From positions 8,952,501-9,016,500 of the forward strand of contig NZ_CP011509.1 of the NCBI RefSeq assembly GCF_001027285.1: a stretch of DNA of 64,000 nucleotides, written 5' to 3'. A model generated the notes under the pieces. The model was not told where the DNA came from. It was given only the letters and a program-made list of their open reading frames with translations, and searched no databases. Made by a program: the position numbers and the translations under genes. This DNA comes from Archangium gephyra (GTDB taxonomy: Bacteria; Myxococcota; Myxococcia; Myxococcales; Myxococcaceae). Position 1 is the first letter of the stretch, and each line of letters starts with the position of its first letter. Shown piece by piece: positions 46,409 to 54,788 of this stretch.

Positions 46409-46930
46409 ATGGCCCCGCGACACCGTGAAGACACATCCCTCGAGACCATCCTCGGCGACGAGGAGCTCCAGAAGCTCCGCCAGGACTTCCAGGAGCAGGA
46501 GCTGCTGGACAGCACCCGCGCGGGAATCGGGCGGAAGCTGCCGGACGCGGCGGGGTTCCTCGCGACCCTCGAGGAGCAGTTCTACCAGCGGGCCTCGCAC
46601 CAGACCCCCGAGCAGTACAGGGAGTTCGCCCGCCAACGCGAAGCCCAGCTCATCACCCTCTTCCTGGTCTACTCCCGGGGCCAGGGCTTCTTCCTGAGCG
46701 TCCACTTCTACTGGGGCCTGATGATGGGCCTGAGCCCCCCGGAAGTCGTCAAACAGCTCCTGCTCGTGGGCATGTACGGGGGCATCCACGTCCTCAATGC
46801 CGGGCAGATGACCCTGGAGCGCACGCTCCTCTATTTGAAGCGCAGGGTGGAGGAGAGGAAGACCACCACGCTGGAGATCCTGGGGGGCATCACCACGGTG
46901 AGCCCCGAGCCGCTGGCGCCGGCCGGTTAG
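46409..46930 (+). CDS. CMD/AhpD-like helical protein, operon partner of the patatin
   Basis: 173 residues. The C-terminal half reads like the carboxymuconolactone decarboxylase fold (AQLITLFLVYSRGQGF..HFYWGLMMGLSPPEVVKQLLLVGMYGGIHVLNAGQMTLERTL), matching the helix order and the GLSPxEV turn of that family. The CxxC peroxidase motif of AhpD is absent, so a non-redox or scaffold role is likelier; identification is tentative. It starts 19 bases after the patatin stop with AAGGAG before ATG 46409. Its stop overlaps the convergent sigma factor by four bases. Confidence 0.55.
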   Translation: MAPRHREDTSLETILGDEELQKLRQDFQEQELLDSTRAGIGRKLPDAAGFLATLEEQFYQRASHQTPEQYREFARQREAQLITLFLVYSRGQGFFLSVHFYWGLMMGLSPPEVVKQLLLVGMYGGIHVLNAGQMTLERTLLYLKRRVEERKTTTLEILGGITTVSPEPLAPAG

Positions 46931-47556
46931 GAGACGGGGGGATGGGAAGAGGAGAACAGCTCCGCTTCCAGGGCGAGCTCCCGGAGGCGCTCCTTGATGC
47001 GCTGGAATTGCTGACGCAGGACAGCGGCCCTGCGGTTGACCGCCCCGGGCGTCCGCTCCTCGTCCGAAGTGGCCATCGCCCGCGCCACGTCGGACCAGGA
47101 CATGCGGCGATCCACCCGGAGCATCAGGATGGTCTGCTCATGCGGGGTGAGCTGCTCGCGCAGCGCCCGGAAGCGGGCCTTGACCGTGGTCTGCAGCCAG
47201 GGGCTCGTCTGGCTCCGCTCGGGTTGCACTTCATCGTGGAAGGCCCCGTGGCTCACCGGCAGCTCCCTGGCGGCCGCCGCGTGGGCCAGGCGATAGCCCA
47301 CGTGCCTCGCCACCTGGTAGGCCCACGTCCTGAAGGAGCACTCCCAGCGGAAGTCTGGGAGGTCGAGCAGCAGGCGTTCACTGAAGATGCCGTAGGCATC
47401 CCTCGCCAGCTCCCGGTCGTGCAGGATCGAGCCGAGCAGCCGCAGGAACTCCGGCCCGTAGCCTTCCAGGGCAATCCGGACGGCCTGCTCGATGTCTCCG
47501 CGCAGGCAGCGCTCCTGAATCCGCTGCTCCAACGCCTGACGTTCGCTCGATTCCAT
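46927..47556 (-). CDS. RNA polymerase ECF-type sigma factor
   Basis: 209 residues. Sigma region 2 is recognisable (AYGIFSERLLLDLPDFRWECSFRTWAYQVARHVGYRLA, with the Trp/Ala-rich core helix for -10 recognition). Region 4 follows (ALREQLTPHEQTILMLRVDRRMSWSDVARAMATSDEERTPGAVNRRAAVLRQQFQRIKERL, the helix-turn-helix for the -35). No domain extension. No anti-sigma gene is adjacent, so control may run through the nearby response regulator or the sigma factor may be released by another route. ATG 47556 follows GGAGGGGAGG. Divergent from the response regulator gene. Confidence 0.85.
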   Translation of the reverse strand: MESSERQALEQRIQERCLRGDIEQAVRIALEGYGPEFLRLLGSILHDRELARDAYGIFSERLLLDLPDFRWECSFRTWAYQVARHVGYRLAHAAAARELPVSHGAFHDEVQPERSQTSPWLQTTVKARFRALREQLTPHEQTILMLRVDRRMSWSDVARAMATSDEERTPGAVNRRAAVLRQQFQRIKERLRELALEAELFSSSHPPVS

Positions 47557-47721
47557 GCCTCCCCTCCAGGTGAGGTGGGGATGTCCTCCCAGCAAGATTT
47601 AGACACTTCCCGCCAGCTTGACGAGTGCCGCACGGATTCTCCCGTTCACATCGGCGAGCTCGCGGACCCATCCATTTTGAAAGGCGGGCAGCGCCCAGCT
47701 GCTCCTTCGAAGCGAGAGCGC

Positions 47722-48102
47722 ATGAAGAGCATTCTATTGGTCGATGACGATCCGGACCTGACCGAGATCTACACGGAGCTCCTGGAGCAACTGGGCTTCT
47801 CCATCACCAGTGCACCGGATGGCCAGGAGGCACTGGCACTCGCTCCGCGGTTGCGGCCGGATCTGATCATCACGGACGTGTCGATGCCTCGAATGAACGG
47901 GCTCGAGCTGTGCCGGAGGTTGCGCGCGGACCCACGGCTCCACGCCATTCCCCTGATCATCCACAGCAGTGAGGTGGAGCTCCGGGTCCCCCACGGCGAG
48001 GTGTTCCTGCCCAAGCCATGTGAGCTGTCGGCGCTCCTCACCCTGGTCGATCAGATGCTCGCGGACTCACAGGATGACCCGCTGCTGGCCTCGGTGGCCT
48101 GA
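47722..48102 (+). CDS. Stand-alone response regulator receiver protein
   Basis: 126 residues, a single receiver domain: acidic pocket DDDP near the N-terminus, phospho-acceptor D52 in LIITDVSMP, Ser near 80 (IIHSSE), K98 in FLPKPCE. No output domain, so it works as a phospho-relay or protein-protein switch. The short spacing (165 bases) to the divergent ECF sigma gene suggests a shared regulatory unit. Its 3' end overlaps the glycosyltransferase by 65 bases on the other strand. Confidence 0.9.
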   Translation: MKSILLVDDDPDLTEIYTELLEQLGFSITSAPDGQEALALAPRLRPDLIITDVSMPRMNGLELCRRLRADPRLHAIPLIIHSSEVELRVPHGEVFLPKPCELSALLTLVDQMLADSQDDPLLASVA

Positions 48103-49405
48103 GGCGAGCCTCCTTCAGGCGACGCTCGATCTCGTCGGCGGCGAGCACCTCCGCCCCCTCCTGACAGGCACGGGCTCCCAGCGCCCTGGCCCGCTCGGCC
48201 ACGTGCGGCTGAGCCACCTCTCGAAGCGCCGAGGCCAGCGTGTCCACGCGCAGCTCGCGCCGGGACAGCATCGTCCCGATGCCCTTGCGGCGAACGATGT
48301 CCCCCCACACCTCCTGCGCGAAGAAGGCCGGGACGATCACCGAGGGAACACCCGCCGTGGCCACCGCCCCCGTCGTCCCCGCCCCTCCGTGGTGCACCAC
48401 CGCCTTCACCCGGGGAAACAACCAGTCGTGCGGCAGGTTGTCATCCACGTACACGTCCGCCGGGAACGTGCTCCGCCCATCCACGGTGTTGCGGTGCAGG
48501 ATGCCCCGCTGGCCCGTGACCCGCAGGGCCTCGAGCAGGAGCTCCGTCACGGCCGTCTTGTCGTGCACGCCCCAGCTGCCGAACCCGAGGTACACGGGAG
48601 GCGCCCCGGCGGCCATGAAGTCCTTCAAGCGCTCCCCGGGCCGCTGCTGCGCCGGGAGGCGCCAGCGTCCTGTCTGGGTGAACCACTCCGGCCAGTCATC
48701 GGGCCGCTCCAGCAGCTCCGGGCTCCACGCCACCAGCACCGGCAACCGGAAGAGCCGTCCGGGGCGGTGGGACTCACCCAGCAGGTCCACCGGCAGGCGG
48801 TGCTCCCTGCGCCACGCATTCACCAGGTCCCACGTGAACAGTCCGCCGGCGAGGTTCTTCAGGCGCGTCGTGGCGACATTGCGGAGCGCGTTGCCCTCCT
48901 GGATGCGGTTGCCGGAGACGCAATAGCGCCGCGTCGGGATGAAGCCGGGATCGAAGAAGGCCTGGAAGATGGGCACCCCGCGCCGCTCGGCGACATGGAG
49001 CGCCGGGCCCGTGAACGCGGCGTTGTTGATGAGGACGTCGGCCCCCTCGGTTGCCTTCCAGAACTGCCGGAACTGGGACGGCACCATGCGCCGCTGCCAC
49101 GCCACGAAGAGCTTCACCCCCTCCGGCCCTCCGTCGCTGCTCGCCAGCGAGTGCATCAACTCCTCGGTGCCGTCTTCCTCCAGCTCGAAGAAGTCGAGCC
49201 CGTGCTCCTCGACGAACGCGCGGAAGGGCGCTCGGGCCGCGAGCGTGACCCGGTGACCCCGGCGCACCAGCTCCGCGCCGAGCGAGACGAAGGGCTGCAC
49301 ATCCCCGCGCGAGCCCCACGTGAGCGCGGCGAAGCGCGAGGACGGCTTGTACTGGAAGGCCCTCAGGAACTCCCGAGGCCAGAGGTTCTCATTGGGATGC
49401 GTCAT
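48038..49405 (-). CDS. GT1-family (UGT/sterol-type) glycosyltransferase
   Basis: 455 residues. N-terminal acceptor domain (TWGSRGDVQPFVSLGAELVRRGHRVTLAA, the classical GDVQPF motif of sterol and lipid UGTs); C-terminal nucleotide-sugar domain with GFGSWGVHDK and the VHHGGAGTTGAVATAGVPSVIVP signature. No membrane anchor. It probably glycosylates a lipid or secondary metabolite. Lies eight bases downstream of the metallophosphoesterase gene, so co-transcribed. ATG 49405 has no evident ribosome site. The tail overlaps the response regulator by 65 bases. Confidence 0.88.
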   Translation of the reverse strand: MTHPNENLWPREFLRAFQYKPSSRFAALTWGSRGDVQPFVSLGAELVRRGHRVTLAARAPFRAFVEEHGLDFFELEEDGTEELMHSLASSDGGPEGVKLFVAWQRRMVPSQFRQFWKATEGADVLINNAAFTGPALHVAERRGVPIFQAFFDPGFIPTRRYCVSGNRIQEGNALRNVATTRLKNLAGGLFTWDLVNAWRREHRLPVDLLGESHRPGRLFRLPVLVAWSPELLERPDDWPEWFTQTGRWRLPAQQRPGERLKDFMAAGAPPVYLGFGSWGVHDKTAVTELLLEALRVTGQRGILHRNTVDGRSTFPADVYVDDNLPHDWLFPRVKAVVHHGGAGTTGAVATAGVPSVIVPAFFAQEVWGDIVRRKGIGTMLSRRELRVDTLASALREVAQPHVAERARALGARACQEGAEVLAADEIERRLKEARLRPPRPAAGHPVSPRASDRPG

Positions 49406-49413
49406 ACGTGTCG

Positions 49414-50322
49414 TCAGTAGCCCGTGCCCAGCGGCTCGGGCTCCACGGGCGCCGGCAGCACGCCCAGGCCCCACGGCTGCCCGGCCCGCCACGACACCTG
49501 CCCGGAGATGCCCCACCCGGCGCACACCACCTCGCGGCCCTGGAACTCCATCCAGAACACCGACTCCTCGGGCCGCGCCGCCTGGTCCAGGCATGCCACG
49601 CGCGTCAGCGGCCTCGCCGCATTGCCCCCGAGCGACACCGCGAAGGCCCGGTGCGAGTGCCCGCACAGCACCCACTTGGGGTGCACCGTCTCCACCAGCC
49701 GCCGGGTCATCGGGTTGCCAATCCAGTACGAGGGCAGCGTCCGGCCCGGCGGCGGCACCTCCCGCTCCTGCGCCCGCTGCGGCAGCCCTCGCGGCCACTC
49801 GTGCACCAGCAGCAGATCCATGTCCTTGAGCGCCGCCACCTTCTCCACCTCGGGCGCGCGGAAGTAGCCGGCCTGCTTCGCCGTGTCGAGCGAGCGCGGC
49901 CGCTTGAGGGGCTGCTCGTAGAAGCGCGGCGCGTGGATGCCCGACAGGTACCCCACCCGCAGCCCGTGCAGTTCCTTCAGGCCCGCCCGCCCCAGGTAGT
50001 GCACGTTGGGCGCGAGCTGGAAACCCTCCGGCGCGTCGTGCAGCGCCTCGAAGTCCTCGTTGTTGCCGCCAATGAAGTACAGCGGCCGCGACATCTCGCG
50101 GATGCCATCCGCGTACTCGGCGAACTCGGCGGGCATGGCGCGCTTGGCCGCCTTGCGGCGGTGATCATCCGCGCGCCGGAAGGCCTCCACGTCCCCCACG
50201 GCCAGCACCATGTCCACCGGCCGGCCCCGTGCCGCCGCCAGCGCGTCGAGCCACGAGTCCACGCGGCGGAAGCGGCCGTGGATGTCTCCCACACCGGCGA
50301 CCAGGAGGGATTCTGGAGCCAT
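49414..50322 (-). CDS. Calcineurin-like metallophosphoesterase
   Basis: 302 residues. Metal-site motifs in order: GDIHGRF, GDVEAF, GGNNED (the GNHE-type motif, with N in place of H), and CGHSH with an upstream HEWP. The active site of the superfamily is binuclear, acting on phosphomono- or diesters. GGNNED rather than GNHE is also seen in some lariat-debranching-like members. Substrate unknown. ATG 50322; an in-frame GTG 12 bases upstream is possible. First gene of a two-gene unit with the glycosyltransferase. Confidence 0.8.
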   Translation of the reverse strand: MAPESLLVAGVGDIHGRFRRVDSWLDALAAARGRPVDMVLAVGDVEAFRRADDHRRKAAKRAMPAEFAEYADGIREMSRPLYFIGGNNEDFEALHDAPEGFQLAPNVHYLGRAGLKELHGLRVGYLSGIHAPRFYEQPLKRPRSLDTAKQAGYFRAPEVEKVAALKDMDLLLVHEWPRGLPQRAQEREVPPPGRTLPSYWIGNPMTRRLVETVHPKWVLCGHSHRAFAVSLGGNAARPLTRVACLDQAARPEESVFWMEFQGREVVCAGWGISGQVSWRAGQPWGLGVLPAPVEPEPLGTGY

Positions 50323-50384
50323 CGTGCCCACCACCCTGCCCCGCGACTCGCGTCCTGTCGAGTGGGATCACCGCGCAGTGTGTC

Positions 50385-50419
50385 AAAAAGGAAAAGGGGC
50401 GCCCCGCGAAGAGCGCCCC
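50385..50419 (-). terminator. Intrinsic terminator after the ASH/vWA gene
   Basis: On the minus strand GGGGCGC (50419-50413), ten-base loop, GCGCCCC (50402-50396), then TTTTCCTTTTT (plus strand AAAAAGGAAAA at 50385-50395), 27 bases after the stop of the 50446-53412 gene. Confidence 0.85.
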
Positions 50420-50445
50420 CGCTCGAGTCCGTCATACTCCCGGTG

Positions 50446-53412
50446 CTAGCAGCCCACGGGATAGGTGATTTCCACGCTCGCCCCGGGCTGCGGCGCCTTG
50501 TCCACGTCGAAGATGACGGTGTTGCTGGCCGCGTCGTACGTCCACCCGCCCGTCACCACCGCACCATCCACGCGCACCACGATGCGCGAGGTGTCCGAGG
50601 GCGTCTCGCTGAGCGGGAAGGAGCGGTTGGGACCGAAGGCGTTCTCCGAGATGCGCTCCAGCGACTCGGCCCAGTTGGGCGTGCAGATGCTCTCCACCAC
50701 GCCGCCGGTGGACTGGGCCAGCTGGATGTAGCGGCTGCCGGTGCTGCTGGCCCGGGGACAGGTGGTCAGGTCCCCCGGCCCGGCGATGGCGGAGAAGAGG
50801 ACCTTGGAGCGATCCCCACCCTTGAGGCCCAGCAGGAACGTTTCGTAGGCGGCCACCGGCTGCGGCGAGAAGTCCTCCTCGTCGGTGACGGCGATGATGG
50901 CCAGCTTGGCGTCCTCGCGCAGGAAGCCGGCGTTGCCGTCCATCGTCTGCGGCGTGCGCGGATCATCCATGTCGAACACGAGCGGATCCGACAGGGCGCG
51001 GTACATGGCCTCCAGGCCCCGCTCGTCCCAGTGGCACACGCCCACGTTGGTGTTGCGCGCGAAGACCGCCTCGGCGCCAGGCGTGGTGGGCGTGATGATG
51101 CGGGGCGAGGAGTTGTCCACGGGGAAGAAGCGGCCATTCTCACCGCCCTCGGCGCCACCCGGGCACGTCGCCCAGCCACCCGAGGAGCGCTCGAGGCCCG
51201 TGGTGGTGACGGCGATGTGGTAGTCCACGCCCGCCTCGCCCGCGTGGGAGAGGAAGGCCGAGAAGTTGGCGCCCAGGCTCTGCTGCTCGTCCATCATGGA
51301 GCCCGAGTTGTCCACCACGAAGAGCACGTCCACCTTGGCCTGCGACTCCTGGACGAACTCGTCCGTCTGCTCGTTCTTGAGCACGCCCTTGCCCACCAGG
51401 CCCACCGTGTAGGGCGCGCCCGTGGCCAGGTCGAACCGCAGCGCGGCGGCGTCATCCCCGTCGCTCGACGGCTCGTAGATGACCTTCATGGAGACCCTGC
51501 TCTTGGCGGGGAGCACCGCCGGGAACACGAAGCCGTGGGCCAGCTTGAAGTCGGAGGCATCCCCCTCGGTGCGCAGGGCCTTGAGGGTGGTGGGCCCGGG
51601 GCAGTCGTTGTAGACGATGAGCTCACGCTCGCGCGGGCCGCAGGTGAGCCGCGTGATGCCGAAGTCCAGGCTGGTGGGCTGCACCGAGAAGCAGCCCTGC
51701 ACGCCCTGGCCGTGCAGCGGCACCAGCAGGTGGCCGGCGCTCGCGTGGTTCACCCACCCCTCCGCCATGCCGGAGAACTCCCCTTCGGAGCCCGGCTTGA
51801 AGCGCACCAGCAGCCGCGCACGCTGCCCCGGCATCAGCACCTGGTTGCCCAGCCGCTCCGCGCGGAAGGCCTCATCCGAGCCGCCCGCCACCTGCATCCC
51901 CTTGAGGAAGCACTCGGACTTTCCGGTGTTGCGCACCGACGCGCCGAGCGTCACCTCGGAGCCCACCGGCACGCTGCCGAACTCCACCACCTCCGGCTCC
52001 AGCGTGTACTCGCAGGGCGCGAACACCTTGCCCGTGCCCTTCACCTTCACCACCTCGGTGGAGGTGCTGGTGCCATTGAGGATCTTCGCGGAGAGCTCCG
52101 CCTCGCCCTCGCCCATGCTGGCGCGCGGCATGAAGGTGATGGGAACGGTGGCGGACTGGCCCGCGGGGATGGGCACGCTGGAGGGCGCCGTCGCCAGCAG
52201 GAAGTAGCCGCCCTTCTTCGTGGTGAGCTTCACGTCGCTCAGCAGCACGTCGTTGCGGCAGCGGTTGATGACCTGCACGTCCTGGGTGGCGCTCATGCCC
52301 TCGGCCACCACGCCGAAGTCGAGCGGATCCGGCTGCAGCGCCACGCACGAGTTGCCCACCTCGCCCCGGAGCGACACCTTGGGCCCCGGCTTGCTGGTGC
52401 CCAGGGGCTTCACGTCCAGTTCCAGGCGCGCCTCGCGCACCGGGCCGGGGGCCGTGGGCGAGAAGGCCACGCGAATCTCCGCCACCGCGCCCGCGGCGAG
52501 CAACCCACCCGCCACCGGGGGCGCGCTCACCACGCGGAAGGCGTTGCTCGTGTTGTCCAGCAGCTTCACCCCGCCGTACGCCATGGACTCGGTGCCCAGG
52601 TTGCGCACGATGACGCGCTCCTCGGCGGTGGCCCCCACCGGCACGCGGCCGAAGTCCACCCGCAGCGGCGTCACCTCCAGCAGCGTGGCGATGCCCGTTC
52701 CCGACAACGAGACGACGATGGGCTCGCACATGGGACACTCCACGCCCACGTGCAGCTGCGCCGAGGCCGCGCCCAGCCGCTGCGGACTGAAGGCCAACGG
52801 CACCCGGCGCTCCTCGCCCGGCTTGAGCACGAAGGGCGCTCCCGCCTCGCTGGAGCCGAACTGATCCGCGTCCGAGCCATCGAAGGACAGCCGCACCGGG
52901 CTCTCCACCTTCGTGGGGTTGCGCACGACGAGCTCGCGCAGCTCCACCTGGCCCATCTCCACGTTGCCGAAGTCGAGCGTACGCGCCGGCACCTCGACGA
53001 ACGCCTTCACGCCCTGGCCGTCCAGGCCGAGCTTCGCCACGCCCTCCTTGCCCACGTTGTCGGCGTCGGTGAGCACCTCCAACATTCCGGCCACCGCGCC
53101 TTCCACGTCCGCCGTGAAGCGCACCTCCACCTCGCGCTCACCGCCGGCCTTCAGCTCGAAGGCGTCGAAGGGCGCCACCTGCACGTTGGGCAGGGTGGCC
53201 CGGGCGCCGTGCACCATGAAGGGCGCGCGGCCCCGGTTGGACAGCCGGACCTTCATCGTCTTGGTCACGCCCACCGCCGAGAGCCCGAACTCCAGCTTCT
53301 CCGGTGACGCCCCCAACCCCGACGGAGCCCGATGCGACGACGGTCGATCGCAGCCCGCCCCCGCGAGGGCCATCAGGCACGCGGCCACGCACACCCATCG
53401 CAATCCCAACAT
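50446..53412 (-). CDS. Lipoprotein with ASH (choice-of-anchor D) repeats and vWA domain
   Basis: 988 residues. Residues 1-21 are a lipoprotein signal (LMALAGAGC). Five to six beta-sandwich ASH/choice-of-anchor D repeats follow (recurring pattern LDFG.V..G......V.V.N.G, with GTG- or GQG-ended strands). From ~690 on there is a von Willebrand A domain with the MIDAS DNSGSMMDEQQ and TDEED downstream, and a final beta domain ending VEITYPVGC. Likely a surface or outer-membrane-anchored adhesin or metal-dependent binding protein. Preceded by GGGGAGG and followed by a strong terminator, it appears monocistronic. Confidence 0.82.
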   Translation of the reverse strand: MLGLRWVCVAACLMALAGAGCDRPSSHRAPSGLGASPEKLEFGLSAVGVTKTMKVRLSNRGRAPFMVHGARATLPNVQVAPFDAFELKAGGEREVEVRFTADVEGAVAGMLEVLTDADNVGKEGVAKLGLDGQGVKAFVEVPARTLDFGNVEMGQVELRELVVRNPTKVESPVRLSFDGSDADQFGSSEAGAPFVLKPGEERRVPLAFSPQRLGAASAQLHVGVECPMCEPIVVSLSGTGIATLLEVTPLRVDFGRVPVGATAEERVIVRNLGTESMAYGGVKLLDNTSNAFRVVSAPPVAGGLLAAGAVAEIRVAFSPTAPGPVREARLELDVKPLGTSKPGPKVSLRGEVGNSCVALQPDPLDFGVVAEGMSATQDVQVINRCRNDVLLSDVKLTTKKGGYFLLATAPSSVPIPAGQSATVPITFMPRASMGEGEAELSAKILNGTSTSTEVVKVKGTGKVFAPCEYTLEPEVVEFGSVPVGSEVTLGASVRNTGKSECFLKGMQVAGGSDEAFRAERLGNQVLMPGQRARLLVRFKPGSEGEFSGMAEGWVNHASAGHLLVPLHGQGVQGCFSVQPTSLDFGITRLTCGPRERELIVYNDCPGPTTLKALRTEGDASDFKLAHGFVFPAVLPAKSRVSMKVIYEPSSDGDDAAALRFDLATGAPYTVGLVGKGVLKNEQTDEFVQESQAKVDVLFVVDNSGSMMDEQQSLGANFSAFLSHAGEAGVDYHIAVTTTGLERSSGGWATCPGGAEGGENGRFFPVDNSSPRIITPTTPGAEAVFARNTNVGVCHWDERGLEAMYRALSDPLVFDMDDPRTPQTMDGNAGFLREDAKLAIIAVTDEEDFSPQPVAAYETFLLGLKGGDRSKVLFSAIAGPGDLTTCPRASSTGSRYIQLAQSTGGVVESICTPNWAESLERISENAFGPNRSFPLSETPSDTSRIVVRVDGAVVTGGWTYDAASNTVIFDVDKAPQPGASVEITYPVGC

Positions 53413-53705
53413 CTCAGCCTCCCCGGACCGGCGAGCGCACGCACCGCCCGCGCGATCACCAGCCACACCTTGGGTAGGGGGCTCTTGCAACCCCGGGGCC
53501 CACCGCGGCGCAAGGCCTCGGCGTTACCCAACGCTGTGACAAGTCGAGGGACTACGGGGAAAACTATTGGACTCCCGTGGGCATCACCCTGCCCCTCCAG
53601 AGCGCCCTTGCTGAAAAGATTTCCAGAGTGCTCGGCAGGTGACGGGAAAAAACCGGAAGACTCGGGGCCAAGAAGGGAAAAGGCCCACTCCCCCGGACTC
53701 CCCGC

Positions 53706-54602
53706 TCAGGGCGCGGGCCGCGCGGCCGGAAGCAGCAGGCGAGGGACCAGCCCCGTCCCCCACAACACACCACCCATGCACACCAGGGAGCCCACCATGG
53801 CGAGCGGACGGAGGGGCTCGCCGAGCAGCAGCGCGCCGAGCAGCCAGGAGAAGGCCGGGGTGAGCTGGGTGGTGATGCCCCCGGCCGCGGCCGTCACGTA
53901 GCCCATGGCGTAGGTGAAGATCATCTGCGCCACCACGGAGGACAGGCCCACGCCGAGCAGCGGCAGCACCATGTCCGGCGTCACGGGCCGCCAGTCCTGC
54001 AGGGCGAAGGGCAGGCCGAACAGCAGCCCGAAGAGACAGAAGGAGAGGAAGATGGAGGCGGCGTCGGTGTCCCCGCGCAGCGCGCGCAGGGCGATGACGG
54101 CCGCGCCACTGAGGAGCGCGGAGGCCACTCCGGCCCACGCGCCCACGCCCGAGGTGAGGGCCAGGCCACCCTGCACGGTGCTCCAGATGACGAGCCCCGC
54201 TCCGAAGGTGGTGGCCATGAGTCCGGTGGCCAGGTAGCCATTCACGCGCTCGCCGAGGATGAAGATGCCGAGGATGGCGGCGCAGATGGGCCAGCAGGCG
54301 TTGAGCAGCGTGGCCGGCCCCACCGCGAGCCGGTCGATGGCCACGAAGTAGCAGTAGACGGAGCCGCCGCCGAAGAGGCCGCGCAGGGCCCACAACACGG
54401 GCCGTCCCATGCGTGGACGGGTGCGGGTGAGTGGGAAGTAGAAGGCGAGGAAGACGAGGCCGATGGCGAAGCGGGCGCACACCACCTGCCCCACCGACAG
54501 CCGGCCCGCCACCGTGCGTGCGCAGAAGGCCATCACCGCGAACATGAGGCTGGAGATGACGAGCAGCGGCGAGCCGCGCAGACGCTCGGGGATGGAGGGC
54601 AT
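53706..54602 (-). CDS. EamA/DMT-superfamily transporter
   Basis: 298 residues, ten hydrophobic helices in two EamA repeats of about 140 residues: ISSLMFAVMAFCARTVAG ... RFAIGLVFLAFYFPLTR, and the second with FTYAMGYVTAAAGGITTQLTPAFSWLLGALLLGEPL. These drug/metabolite exporters carry small metabolites outward; the substrate cannot be told. Divergent from uvrA with 186 bases between. No ribosome site stands out before ATG 54602. Confidence 0.85.
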   Translation of the reverse strand: MPSIPERLRGSPLLVISSLMFAVMAFCARTVAGRLSVGQVVCARFAIGLVFLAFYFPLTRTRPRMGRPVLWALRGLFGGGSVYCYFVAIDRLAVGPATLLNACWPICAAILGIFILGERVNGYLATGLMATTFGAGLVIWSTVQGGLALTSGVGAWAGVASALLSGAAVIALRALRGDTDAASIFLSFCLFGLLFGLPFALQDWRPVTPDMVLPLLGVGLSSVVAQMIFTYAMGYVTAAAGGITTQLTPAFSWLLGALLLGEPLRPLAMVGSLVCMGGVLWGTGLVPRLLLPAARPAP

Positions 54603-54788
54603 GGGCGCGGCACCCTAACGCGGAACCGCCCGCCTCCCCAGTCCCCCTCGCCTGCCCGCTCCCCACCCGGGCGGAAGAGGGATTCACCTTGAAACTCCAG
54701 GCGTTCAGGATCATTCAACCCCCCGGCAAACCCCGCGCGCCCACAATCCCCCTACCTGCGCGCCCTTTCAGTGGTAGATCGCGCCCCC

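Noticed and set aside
49408-53307. 1299-codon plus-strand open frame across the metallophosphoesterase and ASH/vWA genes
   Set aside because: It overlaps two convincing minus-strand genes with signal peptide and catalytic motifs. Its composition is Leu/His/Arg/Gln-rich, typical of an antisense shadow.
54700-54720. Possible LexA half-site (GTTCAGG) upstream of uvrA
   Set aside because: Only one half matches the myxobacterial LexA pattern as I remember it; too weak to annotate.
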